Shown: positions 1-9,299, numbered from the stretch's first letter. The stretch is 64,000 bases of DNA from Paraburkholderia lycopersici (GCF_900096975.1 NZ_FMYQ01000029.1:1-64000), one strand, 5' to 3'. Numbers and translations are program-made. The notes: generated by a model not told the origin, from the sequence alone.

Positions 1-147
1 AACCAGGGGGCGGACTACAGCTCGATTCTCGTGGGCATCCAGGTGCCCGCGGCCGAGGACGCCGGGTTCCGACGCTTCCTCGCCACGCTCGGGTACCCAC
101 ACTGGGAAGAGACGCAGAATCCGGCGTACCGGTTGTTCCTCGCATAA
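1..147 (+). CDS. ilvA: Threonine ammonia-lyase (threonine dehydratase), C-terminal end only
   Basis: The first 48 codons of the window form the 3' end of a gene whose start lies outside. The peptide (GADYSSILVGIQVP, then LATLGYPHWEETQNPAY) matches the C-terminal regulatory ACT-like domain of biosynthetic threonine deaminase, which converts threonine to 2-oxobutanoate as the first step of isoleucine synthesis. The frame ends in TAA at 145-147, and a nucleotidase begins 12 bases later on the same strand. Only the tail is visible, so the identification rests on this characteristic ending and on its usual position beside queF in Burkholderia. Confidence 0.85.
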   Translation, partial: NQGADYSSILVGIQVPAAEDAGFRRFLATLGYPHWEETQNPAYRLFLA

Positions 148-159
148 CAGGCGGCCAGC

Positions 160-1077
160 GTGTCCGTTTCGCTCTCCGACAAGCTCGTCGTCGCCATTTC
201 CTCGCGCGCGCTCTTCGATTTCGAGGAGGAAAACCGCGTGTTCGAGACCGGCGACCTGCAAGCCTACGAGGCGCTCCAGCGCGAGCGCCTGAACGTGCCC
301 GCGCGGCCCGGCGTGGCGTTCGCGCTCATCCAGAAGCTGCTCGCGCTCAACAACGGCGCGCATCACGTGGAAGTCGTGATCCTGTCGCGCAGCGATCCCA
401 TCAGCGGCCTGCGCGCGTTCAGTTCGTGCCGCGAGCATGGGCTCGACATCCAGCGCGGCGTGTTCACGCGCGGCAGCGAGCCCTGGCATTACCTCAAGCC
501 GCTCAACGCGTCGCTGTTCCTTTCGGCCAATCCGCCCGACGTGCGCAGCGCGCTCGACGCGGGCTTCCCCGCCGCGCGCGTTTTCCCCGAATCGGCGACA
601 ATGGCGCAACGCAACGCGCACGAGATTCGCATCGCGTTCGACGGCGATGCGGTGCTGTTTTCCGACGAAGCCGAGCAGATCTTCCAGAGCCATGGCCTCG
701 GCGCCTTCGTGAGCCACGAGCGCGACAACCGCGAACTGCCGCTCGCGCACGGTCCGCTCCAGCCGCTGCTTGCGGCGCTCAACCGCCTGCAGAAGCTCGC
801 CGGCGCCAACGCGCAGATGCGCATCCGCACCGCGCTCGTCACGGCGCGTTCCGCACCCGCGCACGAGCGGGCGATCCGCACGCTGATGGCGTGGAACATC
901 GAAATCGACGAAGCGATGTTCCTCGGCGGACTCGACAAAGGCCCGTTCCTGCGCGAGTTCGAACCCGATTTCTTCTTCGACGACCAGATCCGCCACTGCG
1001 AATCCGCGCGCTCGGTCACGGCCACCGGGCACGTGGCGAGCCGGCGTGACCAATCTCGCAACCGAAGCCAACGCATC
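160..1077 (+). CDS. Cytosolic 5'-nucleotidase (NT5C1-like), reading through into queF
   Basis: About 306 residues from a GTG start, with motifs of the 5'-nucleotidase (PF06189-type) family: LVVAISSRALFDFEEEN near the N-terminus, VVILSRSDP in the middle and FEPDFFFDDQ near the end. The family dephosphorylates nucleoside monophosphates. The expected ending is visible in the +1 frame: if one C is removed from the CC at 1041-1042, the frame reads SGVTNLATEANAS and stops at a TGA that overlaps the queF ATG as ATGA. As written there is no stop, and the frame continues RRDQSRNRSQRI into QueF, giving one 580-residue open frame (160-1902). Either the strain has a real frameshift fusing the two enzymes, or one base is in error. 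The nucleotidase body looks intact. Confidence 0.8.
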
Positions 1078-1902
1078 ATGACTCCCGACCAATCTCCGCT
1101 CGGCAAGCCCGCCGCCTACACCGAACAGTACGACGCCTCGCTGCTGTTCCCGATCCCGCGCGCCGGCGCGCGCGAACAGATCGGCATCGGCGCGCAACTG
1201 CCGTTCTTCGGCAGCGATATCTGGAACGCCTACGAGCTGTCATGGCTCAACGCGCGCGGCAAGCCGCAGATCGCGATCGCCACGTTCTTCATTCCCGCCG
1301 ACTCGCCGAACATCATCGAATCGAAGTCGTTCAAGCTCTATCTGGGATCGTTCGCGCAAACGCCGTTCGAATCCGCCGAGGTCGTGCGCGACACCATCAA
1401 GCGCGACGTGACGGCCGCATGCGGCGCGTCGGTTTCCCTGCGGCTCGAACAGCCGGGCGCCTTCGGCAAGATCCCGTTCGAGGAATTCGACGGGCTTTCG
1501 CTCGACCGGCTCGATCTCGACACGGAGATCTATCAGCCGGAACCGACGCTGCTGAAGGCCGCTTTCGACGAAGCCCCCGTGGAAGAAACACTGGTCTCGA
1601 ACCTGCTGAAGTCGAACTGCCCCGTCACGGGCCAGCCCGACTGGGGCAGCGTGCAGATCCACTACGTCGGGCCGCAGATCGATCAGGCGGGACTGCTGCG
1701 TTACATCATTTCGTACCGCAATCACACGGGCTTTCACGAGCAATGCGCCGAGCGCATCTTCATGGACATCCTGCGCGAGTGCAAGCCCGACCGGCTCGCC
1801 GTCTACGCGCGCTACACGCGGCGCGGCGGTCTCGACATCAATCCTTTTCGCACCAACTTCAACATGCCGATGCCGGATAACGCGCGGCTTGCGCGCCAGT
1901 AA
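1078..1902 (+). CDS. queF: NADPH-dependent 7-cyano-7-deazaguanine reductase
   Basis: A 274-residue protein that reduces preQ0 to preQ1 in queuosine biosynthesis. It is the long two-domain (tunnelling fold) type. The catalytic cysteine is in LKSNCPVTGQPDWG, followed by the family signature FHEQCAERIFMDI and the C-terminal TRRGGLDINPFRTN. ATG 1078 gives the usual family length and would overlap the stop of the upstream nucleotidase if the extra C at 1041-1042 were absent. In the sequence as given queF is also the C-terminal half of a continuous fusion frame. Translational coupling to the nucleotidase is the likely native arrangement. A hairpin terminator follows the stop. Confidence 0.92.
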   Translation: MTPDQSPLGKPAAYTEQYDASLLFPIPRAGAREQIGIGAQLPFFGSDIWNAYELSWLNARGKPQIAIATFFIPADSPNIIESKSFKLYLGSFAQTPFESAEVVRDTIKRDVTAACGASVSLRLEQPGAFGKIPFEEFDGLSLDRLDLDTEIYQPEPTLLKAAFDEAPVEETLVSNLLKSNCPVTGQPDWGSVQIHYVGPQIDQAGLLRYIISYRNHTGFHEQCAERIFMDILRECKPDRLAVYARYTRRGGLDINPFRTNFNMPMPDNARLARQ

Positions 1903-1928
1903 GCGGAATATCGCCGGTAATCGAAAGC

Positions 1929-1956
1929 AAAACGCGCTGCCGAAGCAGCGCGTTTT
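1929..1956. terminator. Terminator between convergent queF and mtgA
   Basis: Inverted repeat AACGCGCTGC, loop CGAA, GCAGCGCGTT followed by TTT, with A residues on the other side, so it can stop transcripts from both directions. It lies between the convergent queF and mtgA genes. Confidence 0.8.
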
Positions 1957-1976
1957 TCATTGGCGTCGCAGCGGCG

Positions 1977-2750
1977 TCAGTGCGGCAACTCGGCCGCCCC
2001 CATGCGCCGCGCGATGACCGCGGTACGCTGCGCGAGGTACGCCGAGTTGCGATGCGCGTCGAAGTACCTGGGGCGCGGCAGCATCACCGCGAGCCGCGCC
2101 GACTGCCACGGCGTGAGCTTCGCCGCCGCCGTGCGGTAGTAATAGCGCGCGGCGGCCTGCGCGCCGTACACGCCGTTGCCCCACTCCACCGAATTCAGAT
2201 AGATCTCGAAGATGCGCTCCTTGTCGAGCAGCGTCTCCAGCATCCACGTGATGACGAACTCCTGGCCCTTGCGGATGTAGCTCTGCTCGCGCGAGAGGAA
2301 CAGGTTGCGCGCGAGCTGCTGCGTGATGGTCGAACCGCCGCGCACGATGTGGCCGCGCTTCTTGTTCTTCTCCCACGCCTGCAGGATGGCGTCGGTTTCG
2401 TAGCCTTTGTTGTTGACGAAGTTCGCGTCCTCGGACGCGATGATCGCGCGCTTCAGGTTGCGCGAGATCTGGTCGTACGGCACCCATTCGTGCTGGATCG
2501 AGAGATCGGAGCGGTCGGCGGAAAGACGCGCCGCGTCGGAGCGCATGAAGGCCGTCGATTGCGGATCGACGAAATTCCACAGCGCGATTTGGGCGACATA
2601 GAAGAGCTGCGTGGCAATCCACGCGATCGCGAACACGGAAACGACGTAGGTGAGCCAGCGCAGCACGCCGGGGCGCCTTTCCCGCTGCTTGCGCAGCGCG
2701 CCGCCGGCCGCTGCTGCGGTTCCTCGCGCACCGATCGCCTGCCTGCGCAT
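1977..2750 (-). CDS. mtgA: Monofunctional biosynthetic peptidoglycan transglycosylase
   Basis: A 257-residue glycosyltransferase family 51 enzyme that polymerises lipid II into glycan strands at the inner membrane. A basic N-terminus precedes one membrane anchor (about residues 31-55, LTYVVSVFAIAWIATQLFYV). The catalytic motif is IIASEDANF with the catalytic Glu, followed by RGGSTITQQLARNLFLS, KEEI-like LLDKERIFEIYLN and EWGNGVYGAQAAARYYY. There is no transpeptidase domain, so it is MtgA rather than a class A PBP. It lies 33 bases downstream of aroE on the same strand and is probably the last gene of the rnb-aroE-mtgA operon. Confidence 0.95.
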   Translation of the reverse strand: MRRQAIGARGTAAAAGGALRKQRERRPGVLRWLTYVVSVFAIAWIATQLFYVAQIALWNFVDPQSTAFMRSDAARLSADRSDLSIQHEWVPYDQISRNLKRAIIASEDANFVNNKGYETDAILQAWEKNKKRGHIVRGGSTITQQLARNLFLSREQSYIRKGQEFVITWMLETLLDKERIFEIYLNSVEWGNGVYGAQAAARYYYRTAAAKLTPWQSARLAVMLPRPRYFDAHRNSAYLAQRTAVIARRMGAAELPH

Positions 2751-2783
2751 GACGTCGTCCCCTGTTTGCGAGAGGCGTGGGCG

Positions 2784-3671
2784 CTACGCGGGCTGCGCGG
2801 CCAATTGCGCCCGCAACGCCGCCAGCACCGGCGCGCCCTCGGGCCGCACGCCGCGCCACACGAAGAACGATTCGGCGGCCTGCTCGACCAGCATGCCGAG
2901 ACCGTCGGCCGCGCGCGCGCCGAGCGTTTGCGCGTGGCGCATGAACACGGTGGACTGCGCGCCGTACATCATGTCGTAGGCGAGCGTGCCTGCGCCGAAC
3001 GCGCGCTCGTCGCACTCGGGCAAGGCGGCGTCGAGGCTGCCCGCCGTCGCGTTCACGATCACGTCGTAGGGCCTGGGATCGACGGCGTGCGGACCGCCGC
3101 CGTTGAGCAGACAGCCGAACGCGTTCGCCGGGCCTTCGAACTGCTCGACGAGCGCATGCGCCTTGGGCGCCGTGCGGTTCGCGATGGTGATCTCGCGCGG
3201 ACGGCGCTCGAGCATCGGCAGCACGACGCCGCGCGCCGCGCCGCCCGCGCCTAGCAGCAGCACGCGCGCACCTTCGAGCGAAACGCCGAGGTTCACCTCG
3301 ATGTCACGCACGAGGCCGAAGCCGTCGGTGTTGTCGCCGAAGATGCCGTCGACGTCGAAGCGCAAGGTGTTCACGGCGCCCGCCGCCGCCGCACGTGGCG
3401 AAAGCTTGTGCGCGAGCGCATGCGCGTCGAGTTTGAACGGCACGGTCACGTTCAGACCGCGTCCGCCCGCCGCCCGGAACGCCTGCACGTGTTCGACGAA
3501 GCCGTCGAGCGGCGCGAGGAGGCGCTCGTATTCGACGCGCTCGCCCGTTTGCAGCGCGAACTGCGCATGGATGTACGGCGACTTGCTGTGCGCCACCGGG
3601 TTGCCGATCACGGCATAACGGTCTGCCTGCGGGTCGAACTGCCGGCCGGCGGACGAGTCGCTGACGCTCAT
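2784..3671 (-). CDS. aroE: Shikimate dehydrogenase
   Basis: A 295-residue NADP-dependent enzyme of the shikimate pathway (3-dehydroshikimate to shikimate). The substrate-binding N-terminal motif YAVIGNPVAHSKSPYIH is present, with GLNVTVPFK (catalytic Lys) and NTDG. The NADP site is LLGAGGAARGV, followed by IANRT. The C-terminal GLGMLVEQAAESFFVWRG is typical. The ATG at 3671 overlaps the TGA of the upstream rnb gene (ATGA), so translation is coupled. The aroE-mtgA order is seen in other Burkholderia, as I recall. Confidence 0.96.
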   Translation of the reverse strand: MSVSDSSAGRQFDPQADRYAVIGNPVAHSKSPYIHAQFALQTGERVEYERLLAPLDGFVEHVQAFRAAGGRGLNVTVPFKLDAHALAHKLSPRAAAAGAVNTLRFDVDGIFGDNTDGFGLVRDIEVNLGVSLEGARVLLLGAGGAARGVVLPMLERRPREITIANRTAPKAHALVEQFEGPANAFGCLLNGGGPHAVDPRPYDVIVNATAGSLDAALPECDERAFGAGTLAYDMMYGAQSTVFMRHAQTLGARAADGLGMLVEQAAESFFVWRGVRPEGAPVLAALRAQLAAQPA

Positions 3672-5791
3672 TCTCGCGGCTCCGTTGCGTGCTGCTCGCT
3701 CGATTGTTCTTCTGCGGCGGGGGCGTCGCTTGCCTCGCCCGCGGCTTCGTCCGCTTCCGCAACCGCTTCCGCTTCGCTTTGCGCGGACTCGTCGCCGGCC
3801 TCGATCAGCTCGTCGTCTTCGCCCGCGTCCTCTTCGGCCTGCTCGCCGCTCGTCACGACCGGCGCGTCGAGCACGCGCAGCATGCGCACCGAAGCTTCGA
3901 TGGTCAGCTCATCGATCGACATCACTTCCATCATCAGGCGCGTGCCGCGCGCATGCACGCCGAGCGCGGGCACGTGCATGAGCAGCGGCACTTCCTCGAA
4001 GCGCACGAGATCGTCCTTCACGACCGTCGCCGGGAATTCGCGGCGCGGCTCACGGCCGCCGTCACCGCGCATTTCCTGCTGCAGCCAGCGCAGGCACCAG
4101 AAGTACTCCATGCGGCGCTGGTGGTCGGCGTAGGCGGTGTAGGTCTCGTCGAAGCCCTGCACGACGGCGAAGAGATCGGCGTCCTTCGGCTTGAACGGCG
4201 CGACGAGCTTGGCGGCCACGCCGTGCTCGACGCACGCGAGCAACTGCCACTGATTCACGAGGTCGACGTAGCGGCGCAGCGGCGACGTGCTCCACGCGTA
4301 TTGCGCGACGCCCAGGCCTTCGTGCGGCGCGGCGTTGGTCTGCATGCGCGTGCGCTTGGGGCCGCTCGGCGCGCCGAACGCGCGCTGCGAGCGGTAGATG
4401 CCCGGCACGCCGTGATCGTGCAGGAATGCTCCCCACGTGGAATTCGCGAGAATGGCCAGCTCCGCGACGATCATGTCGAGCGGCGAGCCGCGGCGGCGCG
4501 GCGTGATGGTGACGTGCTCGCCTTCCACGTAGAAGTTGAAGTCGGTGTTGCGCTGGACTTCGCGGCGCAGGCCATAGCCCGCACGCGCCTGCTGGCGTTT
4601 TTCGAACAACGCCTGCGCGAACGGCCACAGCACGGCAATGTCGTCCTTGTGCGGATAGTCGCCCGTGCCCGCCGCGAGCGTTTCCTCGGTGACGACTTCG
4701 TCGAGCGTGTTGTGGCGCAGGTTGTTCTTCACGAACACGCGCTCGGCGCGCGTTTCGGTTGCGACGATTTCCTGCGTCTCGCGATTGACGATGCAATAGA
4801 GCGAAAGCGCTGGACGCAGCCCGCCTTCCTTCAGCGTGAAGGCGTCGACGAAATCGTCGGGCAGCATCGTGATCTTGTCGCCGGGCATGTAGACCGTCGA
4901 CAGACGCGTGCGCGCGATCGTGTCGGCCGTGTCGCCGCGCTTGATGCCGAGCGCCGGCGCCGCGATATGAATGCCGATGCGCACGCGGCCGTCGGCCAGA
5001 TGCTCGATCGAGAACGCATCGTCGATTTCGGTCGTGGTGACATCGTCGATCGAGAAAGCCTGCACGTGTTCGGCGGCGTCGGGCAGGTCCTCGGGCAGCG
5101 AGCCCACTTCCACGGCCGGGAAGCCGGTGCCGTGCGGGAAGAAGTCCGCGAGGAAGCGCGCTTCGTGCAGCGCGCGCGGCGACGCGATGCCGCCGCATTC
5201 GAGCATGAGGCGCGGCATCGAAATGCCGCGCGCGGCCGCGGCCGCTTCGAGCGCCTTGTACTCGATCGAATTCTTGTCGGGCTTTGCAAGCAGGCCGAGC
5301 GCCTTGCCCTTGAACGCTTCGGGCAGCTTGCCCGCCTTCAGTTCCTCTTCGTAGCCGGCCTGCACGAGCGCCTGCTGGCGCTTGCGCTCGAGCGAGGCGA
5401 GCGCCATCTTGAGCTGCTCTTCCGGCGCCCGCTGATACTGGCCGCGCCCCTTGCGGCGGAAGTAGACCGGCGAACCATGCAGGCGCAGCACCAGTGCGGC
5501 GCGCTCGACGGGGCCATAGGTTTCGCCGTAGTACTCGCTCGCGAGCGCCGTATACGCGAACTCGTCGGCAGGCGCGCACTCCCACAGGAAATCGAGATCG
5601 ATCTGCTGGGCGGCGGCGTCGGCCTGCTCCAGCAGCTCGCCCGCGGCCGGCTTCTCGAACTCGATCAGCACGTCTTTTGCGCGCACCTTCGCGCGCCTGC
5701 CGCCCGGCAACTCGACCTGAAACGCATCGCCCTGGCGCGACAGCACGCTGCCGGCCTTGAAACTGCCCGATTCCTCAAAGAAAACGTTCAC
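3668..5791 (-). CDS. rnb: RNase II-family exoribonuclease
   Basis: A 707-residue RNB-domain 3'-5' exoribonuclease acting in mRNA turnover. The RNB catalytic signature is clear: SIDDVTTTEIDDAFSIE supplies the metal-binding aspartates, then IGIHIAAPALGI, and the YAWSTSPLRRYVDLVNQ motif closes the domain. The N-terminus lacks a long cold-shock/basic extension like that of RNase R. The last 70 residues are a very acidic, Ala/Glu-rich low-complexity tail, absent from E. coli RNase II. The start is GTG at 5791. It is the first gene of a leftward operon and overlaps aroE by four bases. Confidence 0.93.
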   Translation of the reverse strand: MNVFFEESGSFKAGSVLSRQGDAFQVELPGGRRAKVRAKDVLIEFEKPAAGELLEQADAAAQQIDLDFLWECAPADEFAYTALASEYYGETYGPVERAALVLRLHGSPVYFRRKGRGQYQRAPEEQLKMALASLERKRQQALVQAGYEEELKAGKLPEAFKGKALGLLAKPDKNSIEYKALEAAAAARGISMPRLMLECGGIASPRALHEARFLADFFPHGTGFPAVEVGSLPEDLPDAAEHVQAFSIDDVTTTEIDDAFSIEHLADGRVRIGIHIAAPALGIKRGDTADTIARTRLSTVYMPGDKITMLPDDFVDAFTLKEGGLRPALSLYCIVNRETQEIVATETRAERVFVKNNLRHNTLDEVVTEETLAAGTGDYPHKDDIAVLWPFAQALFEKRQQARAGYGLRREVQRNTDFNFYVEGEHVTITPRRRGSPLDMIVAELAILANSTWGAFLHDHGVPGIYRSQRAFGAPSGPKRTRMQTNAAPHEGLGVAQYAWSTSPLRRYVDLVNQWQLLACVEHGVAAKLVAPFKPKDADLFAVVQGFDETYTAYADHQRRMEYFWCLRWLQQEMRGDGGREPRREFPATVVKDDLVRFEEVPLLMHVPALGVHARGTRLMMEVMSIDELTIEASVRMLRVLDAPVVTSGEQAEEDAGEDDELIEAGDESAQSEAEAVAEADEAAGEASDAPAAEEQSSEQHATEPRE

Positions 5792-5871
5792 TCAATACTC
5801 TCGTTCAGACTTGCTTTCACCGCCGGCGCTGCGCGCGAGCGGTGCTGTATACATATAGGCGTTCGCCCGCA

Positions 5872-6450
5872 TCAGGCGGCGTCGCAAAAACGGATCACTT
5901 CGTCGACGTAATCGGCGAACTCGCTGATGCCATGATCGCTGCCCTCGATCAGGTGCGTGGGCACACCCGGATAGTGCGCGAGCATTTCGCGGTAATCGAG
6001 CACTTCGTCGCCGGTCGCGGCGATCAGATAGTAGCGCGCGGGCTGCGTCACCGTCGCGACGGCCAGCGCACGCAATTCGTCGAGATGGCGCGGTTCGACG
6101 ACGATACTGCCGCCGCCGTGCCAGAGCGGCTGCTCGCCGAGATACTTCGACAGATCGCGCTCGGGCACCACGGCGGGATTCAGCAGCGCGGCACGCCAGC
6201 CGTGCTTTTCCGCGAGATGCGTGGCGAAGTAGCCGCCAAGCGAGCTGCCGACGAGCGTCACGCGCTCGCCGGGCTTCAGCCTTTCGGCGATTTCACGCTC
6301 GGCGAGCGCGATAGCCTCATATGGCGAAACCGGCAGCGTCGGGCAAAGCCACTCGCCGCTGCGCCCCAGTTCGGCGAGACGCGCCGCCAGCAGGCGCGCC
6401 TTGAAAGATTGGGGCGACGAGCGAAATCCGTGCAGATAGACGACGATCAC
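5872..6450 (-). CDS. YqiA/YcfP-like alpha/beta hydrolase (esterase)
   Basis: A 192-residue alpha/beta-hydrolase of the YqiA type. It starts VIVVYLHGFRSSPQSFKA with the HGF oxyanion region, carries the nucleophile elbow GSSLGGYFA, an acid within TGDEVLDYRE, and the histidine in EGSDHGISEF. YqiA proteins are small cytoplasmic esterases of uncertain physiological substrate. The GTG start at 6450 overlaps the mpl stop (GTGA), so the gene is translationally coupled to mpl; a longer frame through this region belongs to other phases. About 80 bases separate its stop from the divergently arranged rnb start. Confidence 0.88.
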   Translation of the reverse strand: MIVVYLHGFRSSPQSFKARLLAARLAELGRSGEWLCPTLPVSPYEAIALAEREIAERLKPGERVTLVGSSLGGYFATHLAEKHGWRAALLNPAVVPERDLSKYLGEQPLWHGGGSIVVEPRHLDELRALAVATVTQPARYYLIAATGDEVLDYREMLAHYPGVPTHLIEGSDHGISEFADYVDEVIRFCDAA

Positions 6451-7838
6451 GCTGCGCTCCGTGCCGACAGTGCGTCGAGCAGCTTCTGATGCACGCCGCC
6501 GAAGCCGCCGTTGCTCATCACGAGCACCTGGTCGCCCGGCCGCGCGGCAGAGGCGACCGCTTTCACGAGCGCATCGAGATCGTGGAACGCGCGGGCCTTT
6601 TCGCCAAGCGGCGCGAGTGCGCCGGCGAGATCCCAGCCGAGCGCGTCCTTGCCGCCCGGTGCGCCGTAGCCGAACACGAGGTCGGCGTCGGCGAGACTCG
6701 CGGGCAGTTGCGCCTTCATCACGCCGAGCTTCATGGTGTTCGAGCGCGGTTCGAGCACGGCGAGAATGCGCGTGTTTTCCTTGCCGACGCGCGTGCGCAG
6801 GCCCGCGATCGTCGTTTCGATCGCCGTGGGATGGTGCGCGAAGTCGTCGTAGACGGTCACGCCGTCCACGCTTCCCCGCACTTCCATGCGGCGCTTCACG
6901 TTGCGGAACGTGGAGAGCGAGGCGGCGGCCTGCGCGGGCGGCACGCCCACGCTGCGCGCCGCGGCAATGGCCGCGAGCGCGTTCAGGCGGTTGTGCTCGC
7001 CCTGAATCTGCCAGTCCACCACGCCCACGCGCTCGCCGCTGTGATAGACGGCAAAGCGCTCGTCCACGGCCACGCCTTCTTCGGCGGGCAGCGCCTGCCA
7101 GCCGCCGTCCACGCCGAAGCGCTCCACGTCGCTCCACACGCCGCGCGTGAGTACGCGCTCGAGCGCGTCCGAGCGGCCGTTCGTGACGATGCGGCCAACG
7201 CCCGGAATCGTGCGAACGAGATGATGGAACTGCGTTTCGATCGCCGCGAGGTCGGCGAAGATGTCGGCGTGATCGAATTCGAGGTTGTTGAGCAGCGCCG
7301 TGCGCGTACGGTAATGGACGAACTTCGAGCGCTTGTCGAAGAACGCCGTGTCGTATTCGTCTGCTTCGATCACGAAGAAGCTCGAATCGGTGAGCCGCGC
7401 GGAGACGCCGAAATTGAGCGGCACGCCGCCGATCAGGAAGCCGGGATTCATGTCCGCGTCTTCGAGCAGCCACGTGAGCATCGAACTCGTGGTGGTCTTG
7501 CCGTGCGTGCCCGCCACGGCCAGCACCCACTTGTCGCGCAGCACGTGCTCGCCGAGCCACTGCGGACCGGATGTGTACGGCAGGCCGCGATTGAGGATCT
7601 CCTCCATCAACGGATTGCCGCGAGCGACCACGTTGCCGATCACGTAGAGATCGGGATTGAGTTCGGTCTGGCTCGCGTCGTAACCCTCGATGAGGCGGAT
7701 GCCCTGCGCTTCGAGCTGGGTGCTCATCGGCGGATACACGCCGGCGTCGCAGCCGGTCACCGTGTGACCCGCGCTGCGCGCGAGCACGGCGAGTCCGCCC
7801 ATGAACGTGCCGCAGATGCCGAGGATATGGATGTGCAT
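6447..7838 (-). CDS. mpl: UDP-N-acetylmuramate:L-alanyl-gamma-D-glutamyl-meso-diaminopimelate ligase
   Basis: A 463-residue Mur-ligase family enzyme that recycles murein tripeptide by attaching it to UDP-MurNAc. The start is MHIHILGICGTFMGGLAVLA, the Mpl/MurC-type N-terminal Rossmann motif. The ATP-binding P-loop is AGTHGKTTTSSML, followed by EADEYDTAFFDKRSKF, HYRTRTALLNNLEFDHADIF and the C-terminal VYDDFAHHPTAIETTI. ATG 7838 was chosen because the conserved motif begins there; the open frame extends further upstream without family similarity. It is coupled to the YqiA-like gene. ampD, another murein recycling gene, lies elsewhere in the window. Confidence 0.95.
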   Translation of the reverse strand: MHIHILGICGTFMGGLAVLARSAGHTVTGCDAGVYPPMSTQLEAQGIRLIEGYDASQTELNPDLYVIGNVVARGNPLMEEILNRGLPYTSGPQWLGEHVLRDKWVLAVAGTHGKTTTSSMLTWLLEDADMNPGFLIGGVPLNFGVSARLTDSSFFVIEADEYDTAFFDKRSKFVHYRTRTALLNNLEFDHADIFADLAAIETQFHHLVRTIPGVGRIVTNGRSDALERVLTRGVWSDVERFGVDGGWQALPAEEGVAVDERFAVYHSGERVGVVDWQIQGEHNRLNALAAIAAARSVGVPPAQAAASLSTFRNVKRRMEVRGSVDGVTVYDDFAHHPTAIETTIAGLRTRVGKENTRILAVLEPRSNTMKLGVMKAQLPASLADADLVFGYGAPGGKDALGWDLAGALAPLGEKARAFHDLDALVKAVASAARPGDQVLVMSNGGFGGVHQKLLDALSARSAA

Positions 7839-8091
7839 AAGCCTGTCGCGCCGCGCGGGCGTCGTGAACGTGTTGAACGCGATGGGGAAGCCGGGAACGG
7901 CAGCAGTTCTGCGCCGCCGGAGCAAAGACCGGTATTGTACCCGAGGCCCCGAGCCGTATTGGCTCAAAGGCCCGTGCCCGACGCGGCCCGCGGCATGTCC
8001 CCGCTCCCCTGCCCCGTTGCGGCGCCTCGCCGCCACTGCCCGTCCGCGGCCGCCGACGGGAGCCCAGGGCGAACTCTAGTATCATTAATGA

Positions 8092-8736
8092 ATGGTTCGC
8101 AGATCCCATTTCGATCCCCAGCGCGTGCGCGAGGAAATTGCCATCGCGGCGGCGAGGATGATCGCCGAGGACGGCCTCGATTACGCTACCGCCAAACGCA
8201 AGGCAGCCCGGCAGGTGGTGGGGGAAACACGCATCGAGGGCACGTGGCTGCCCGATAACGACCAGATCGAGGAAGAGATCCGCGAGTATCAGGCCCTCTT
8301 TCAGAGCGACAGCCAGCCGGCGGTGCTGCGACGCTTGCGGGAAATCGCGCTCGAATGGATGCAGCGGCTCGAAGCCTTCAATCCGTTCCTGACCGGCGCG
8401 GTGCTCAACGGCACGGCGGGCGAGCACTCCGACATCCATCTGCAGATCTTCTGCGACAACGCGAAGGATGTCGCGATCTGGCTCCTGAACGCGAACGTGC
8501 AGTACGACGTATCGGAAACGCGGCATTTCGCGGCGCGCGGGTTCGTCGAGACGCTGAGCTTCATGTGGCGTCCGTCGCGCACCGAAGAGCCGGTGGGCAT
8601 CCACGTTGCGCTCTACAATACCGACGACCTGCGTGGCGCCGTACGCGCCGACGCGCGCGGAAGGCTGCCGCGCGCCAACGCGCAGGCACTGCAGGCGCTG
8701 ATCGACGCGAGCGGCGCCACTTCTTCCACAACCTGA
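8092..8736 (+). CDS. Conserved protein with nucleotidyltransferase-like motif
   Basis: A 214-residue soluble protein that resembles conserved hypothetical proteins found beside mpl in Burkholderia. The N-terminal half is helical and charged. The segment LTGAVLNGTAGEHSDIHLQIFCDN resembles the nucleotidyltransferase pattern of a glycine-rich turn followed by a spaced acidic pair, but the DxD is DIH, so activity is uncertain. It starts at ATG 8092 and stops 11 bases before the TlpA-like gene, suggesting an operon. It is transcribed divergently from mpl across a 250-base gap. Function unknown. Confidence 0.75.
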   Translation: MVRRSHFDPQRVREEIAIAAARMIAEDGLDYATAKRKAARQVVGETRIEGTWLPDNDQIEEEIREYQALFQSDSQPAVLRRLREIALEWMQRLEAFNPFLTGAVLNGTAGEHSDIHLQIFCDNAKDVAIWLLNANVQYDVSETRHFAARGFVETLSFMWRPSRTEEPVGIHVALYNTDDLRGAVRADARGRLPRANAQALQALIDASGATSSTT

Positions 8737-8747
8737 AAGCGGCAGCG

Positions 8748-9299
8748 ATGAATACGAAGCGGATTCTGGTCGGCATGGCAGTGGCGGCGATCGCCGTCGG
8801 CGGCGGCGTCCTCGCGGGACATTGGGCAAACAGCGGCAACGCGGGCATAGCCGACGCAGCTTCGGTGAACGGCAAGCAGAACGCGGTTGGCCAGCTATGG
8901 TCGGCCGCGGTCACGAACCCGGACGGCAAGCCTCAGTCGCTCGCCATCTACAAGGGCCGGCCGATCGTGGTCAACTTCTGGGCGTCGTGGTGCGGCCCGT
9001 GCGTCGAGGAAATGCCGGAGCTCTCCGCGCTTCAGCGCCAGTACGCGAAGAAGGGCATCCAGTTCGTCGGCGTCGGCGTCGACTCCGCCGCGAACATCAA
9101 GACGTTCCTGAAGAAGGTGCCCGTCGATTACCCGATCTACATCGCCGGCTTCGGCGGCGCCGATGTCGCGCGCGCGTTCGGCAACAACGCGGGTGGCTTG
9201 CCTTACACCGTCGTAATCGACGCGAACGGCGCCGTTCGTGCGACAAAATTAGGCCAAATCAAGCCCGACGAACTGCGGCGCACGCTCGACGCGCTTTGA
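8748..9299 (+). CDS. TlpA-like membrane-anchored thioredoxin
   Basis: A 183-residue periplasmic thiol-disulfide protein. The N-terminus (MNTKRILVGMAVAAIAVGGG) is a signal anchor. The thioredoxin fold carries VVNFWASWCGPCVEEMPEL with the CxxC pair WCGPC, and the cis-Pro segment GGLPYTVVIDANG. The family keeps periplasmic cysteines reduced or serves cytochrome c maturation. ATG 8748 lies inside a longer open frame; it is preferred because it begins directly with the signal segment, 11 bases after the previous stop. The 194 bases downstream to aroQ hold no gene. Confidence 0.92.
   Translation: MNTKRILVGMAVAAIAVGGGVLAGHWANSGNAGIADAASVNGKQNAVGQLWSAAVTNPDGKPQSLAIYKGRPIVVNFWASWCGPCVEEMPELSALQRQYAKKGIQFVGVGVDSAANIKTFLKKVPVDYPIYIAGFGGADVARAFGNNAGGLPYTVVIDANGAVRATKLGQIKPDELRRTLDAL

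Noticed and set aside
5872..8829. 985-residue open frame spanning the esterase, mpl and beyond
   Set aside because: Artefact of high GC: only its last part (5872-6450) is the YqiA-like esterase, coupled to mpl in another frame.
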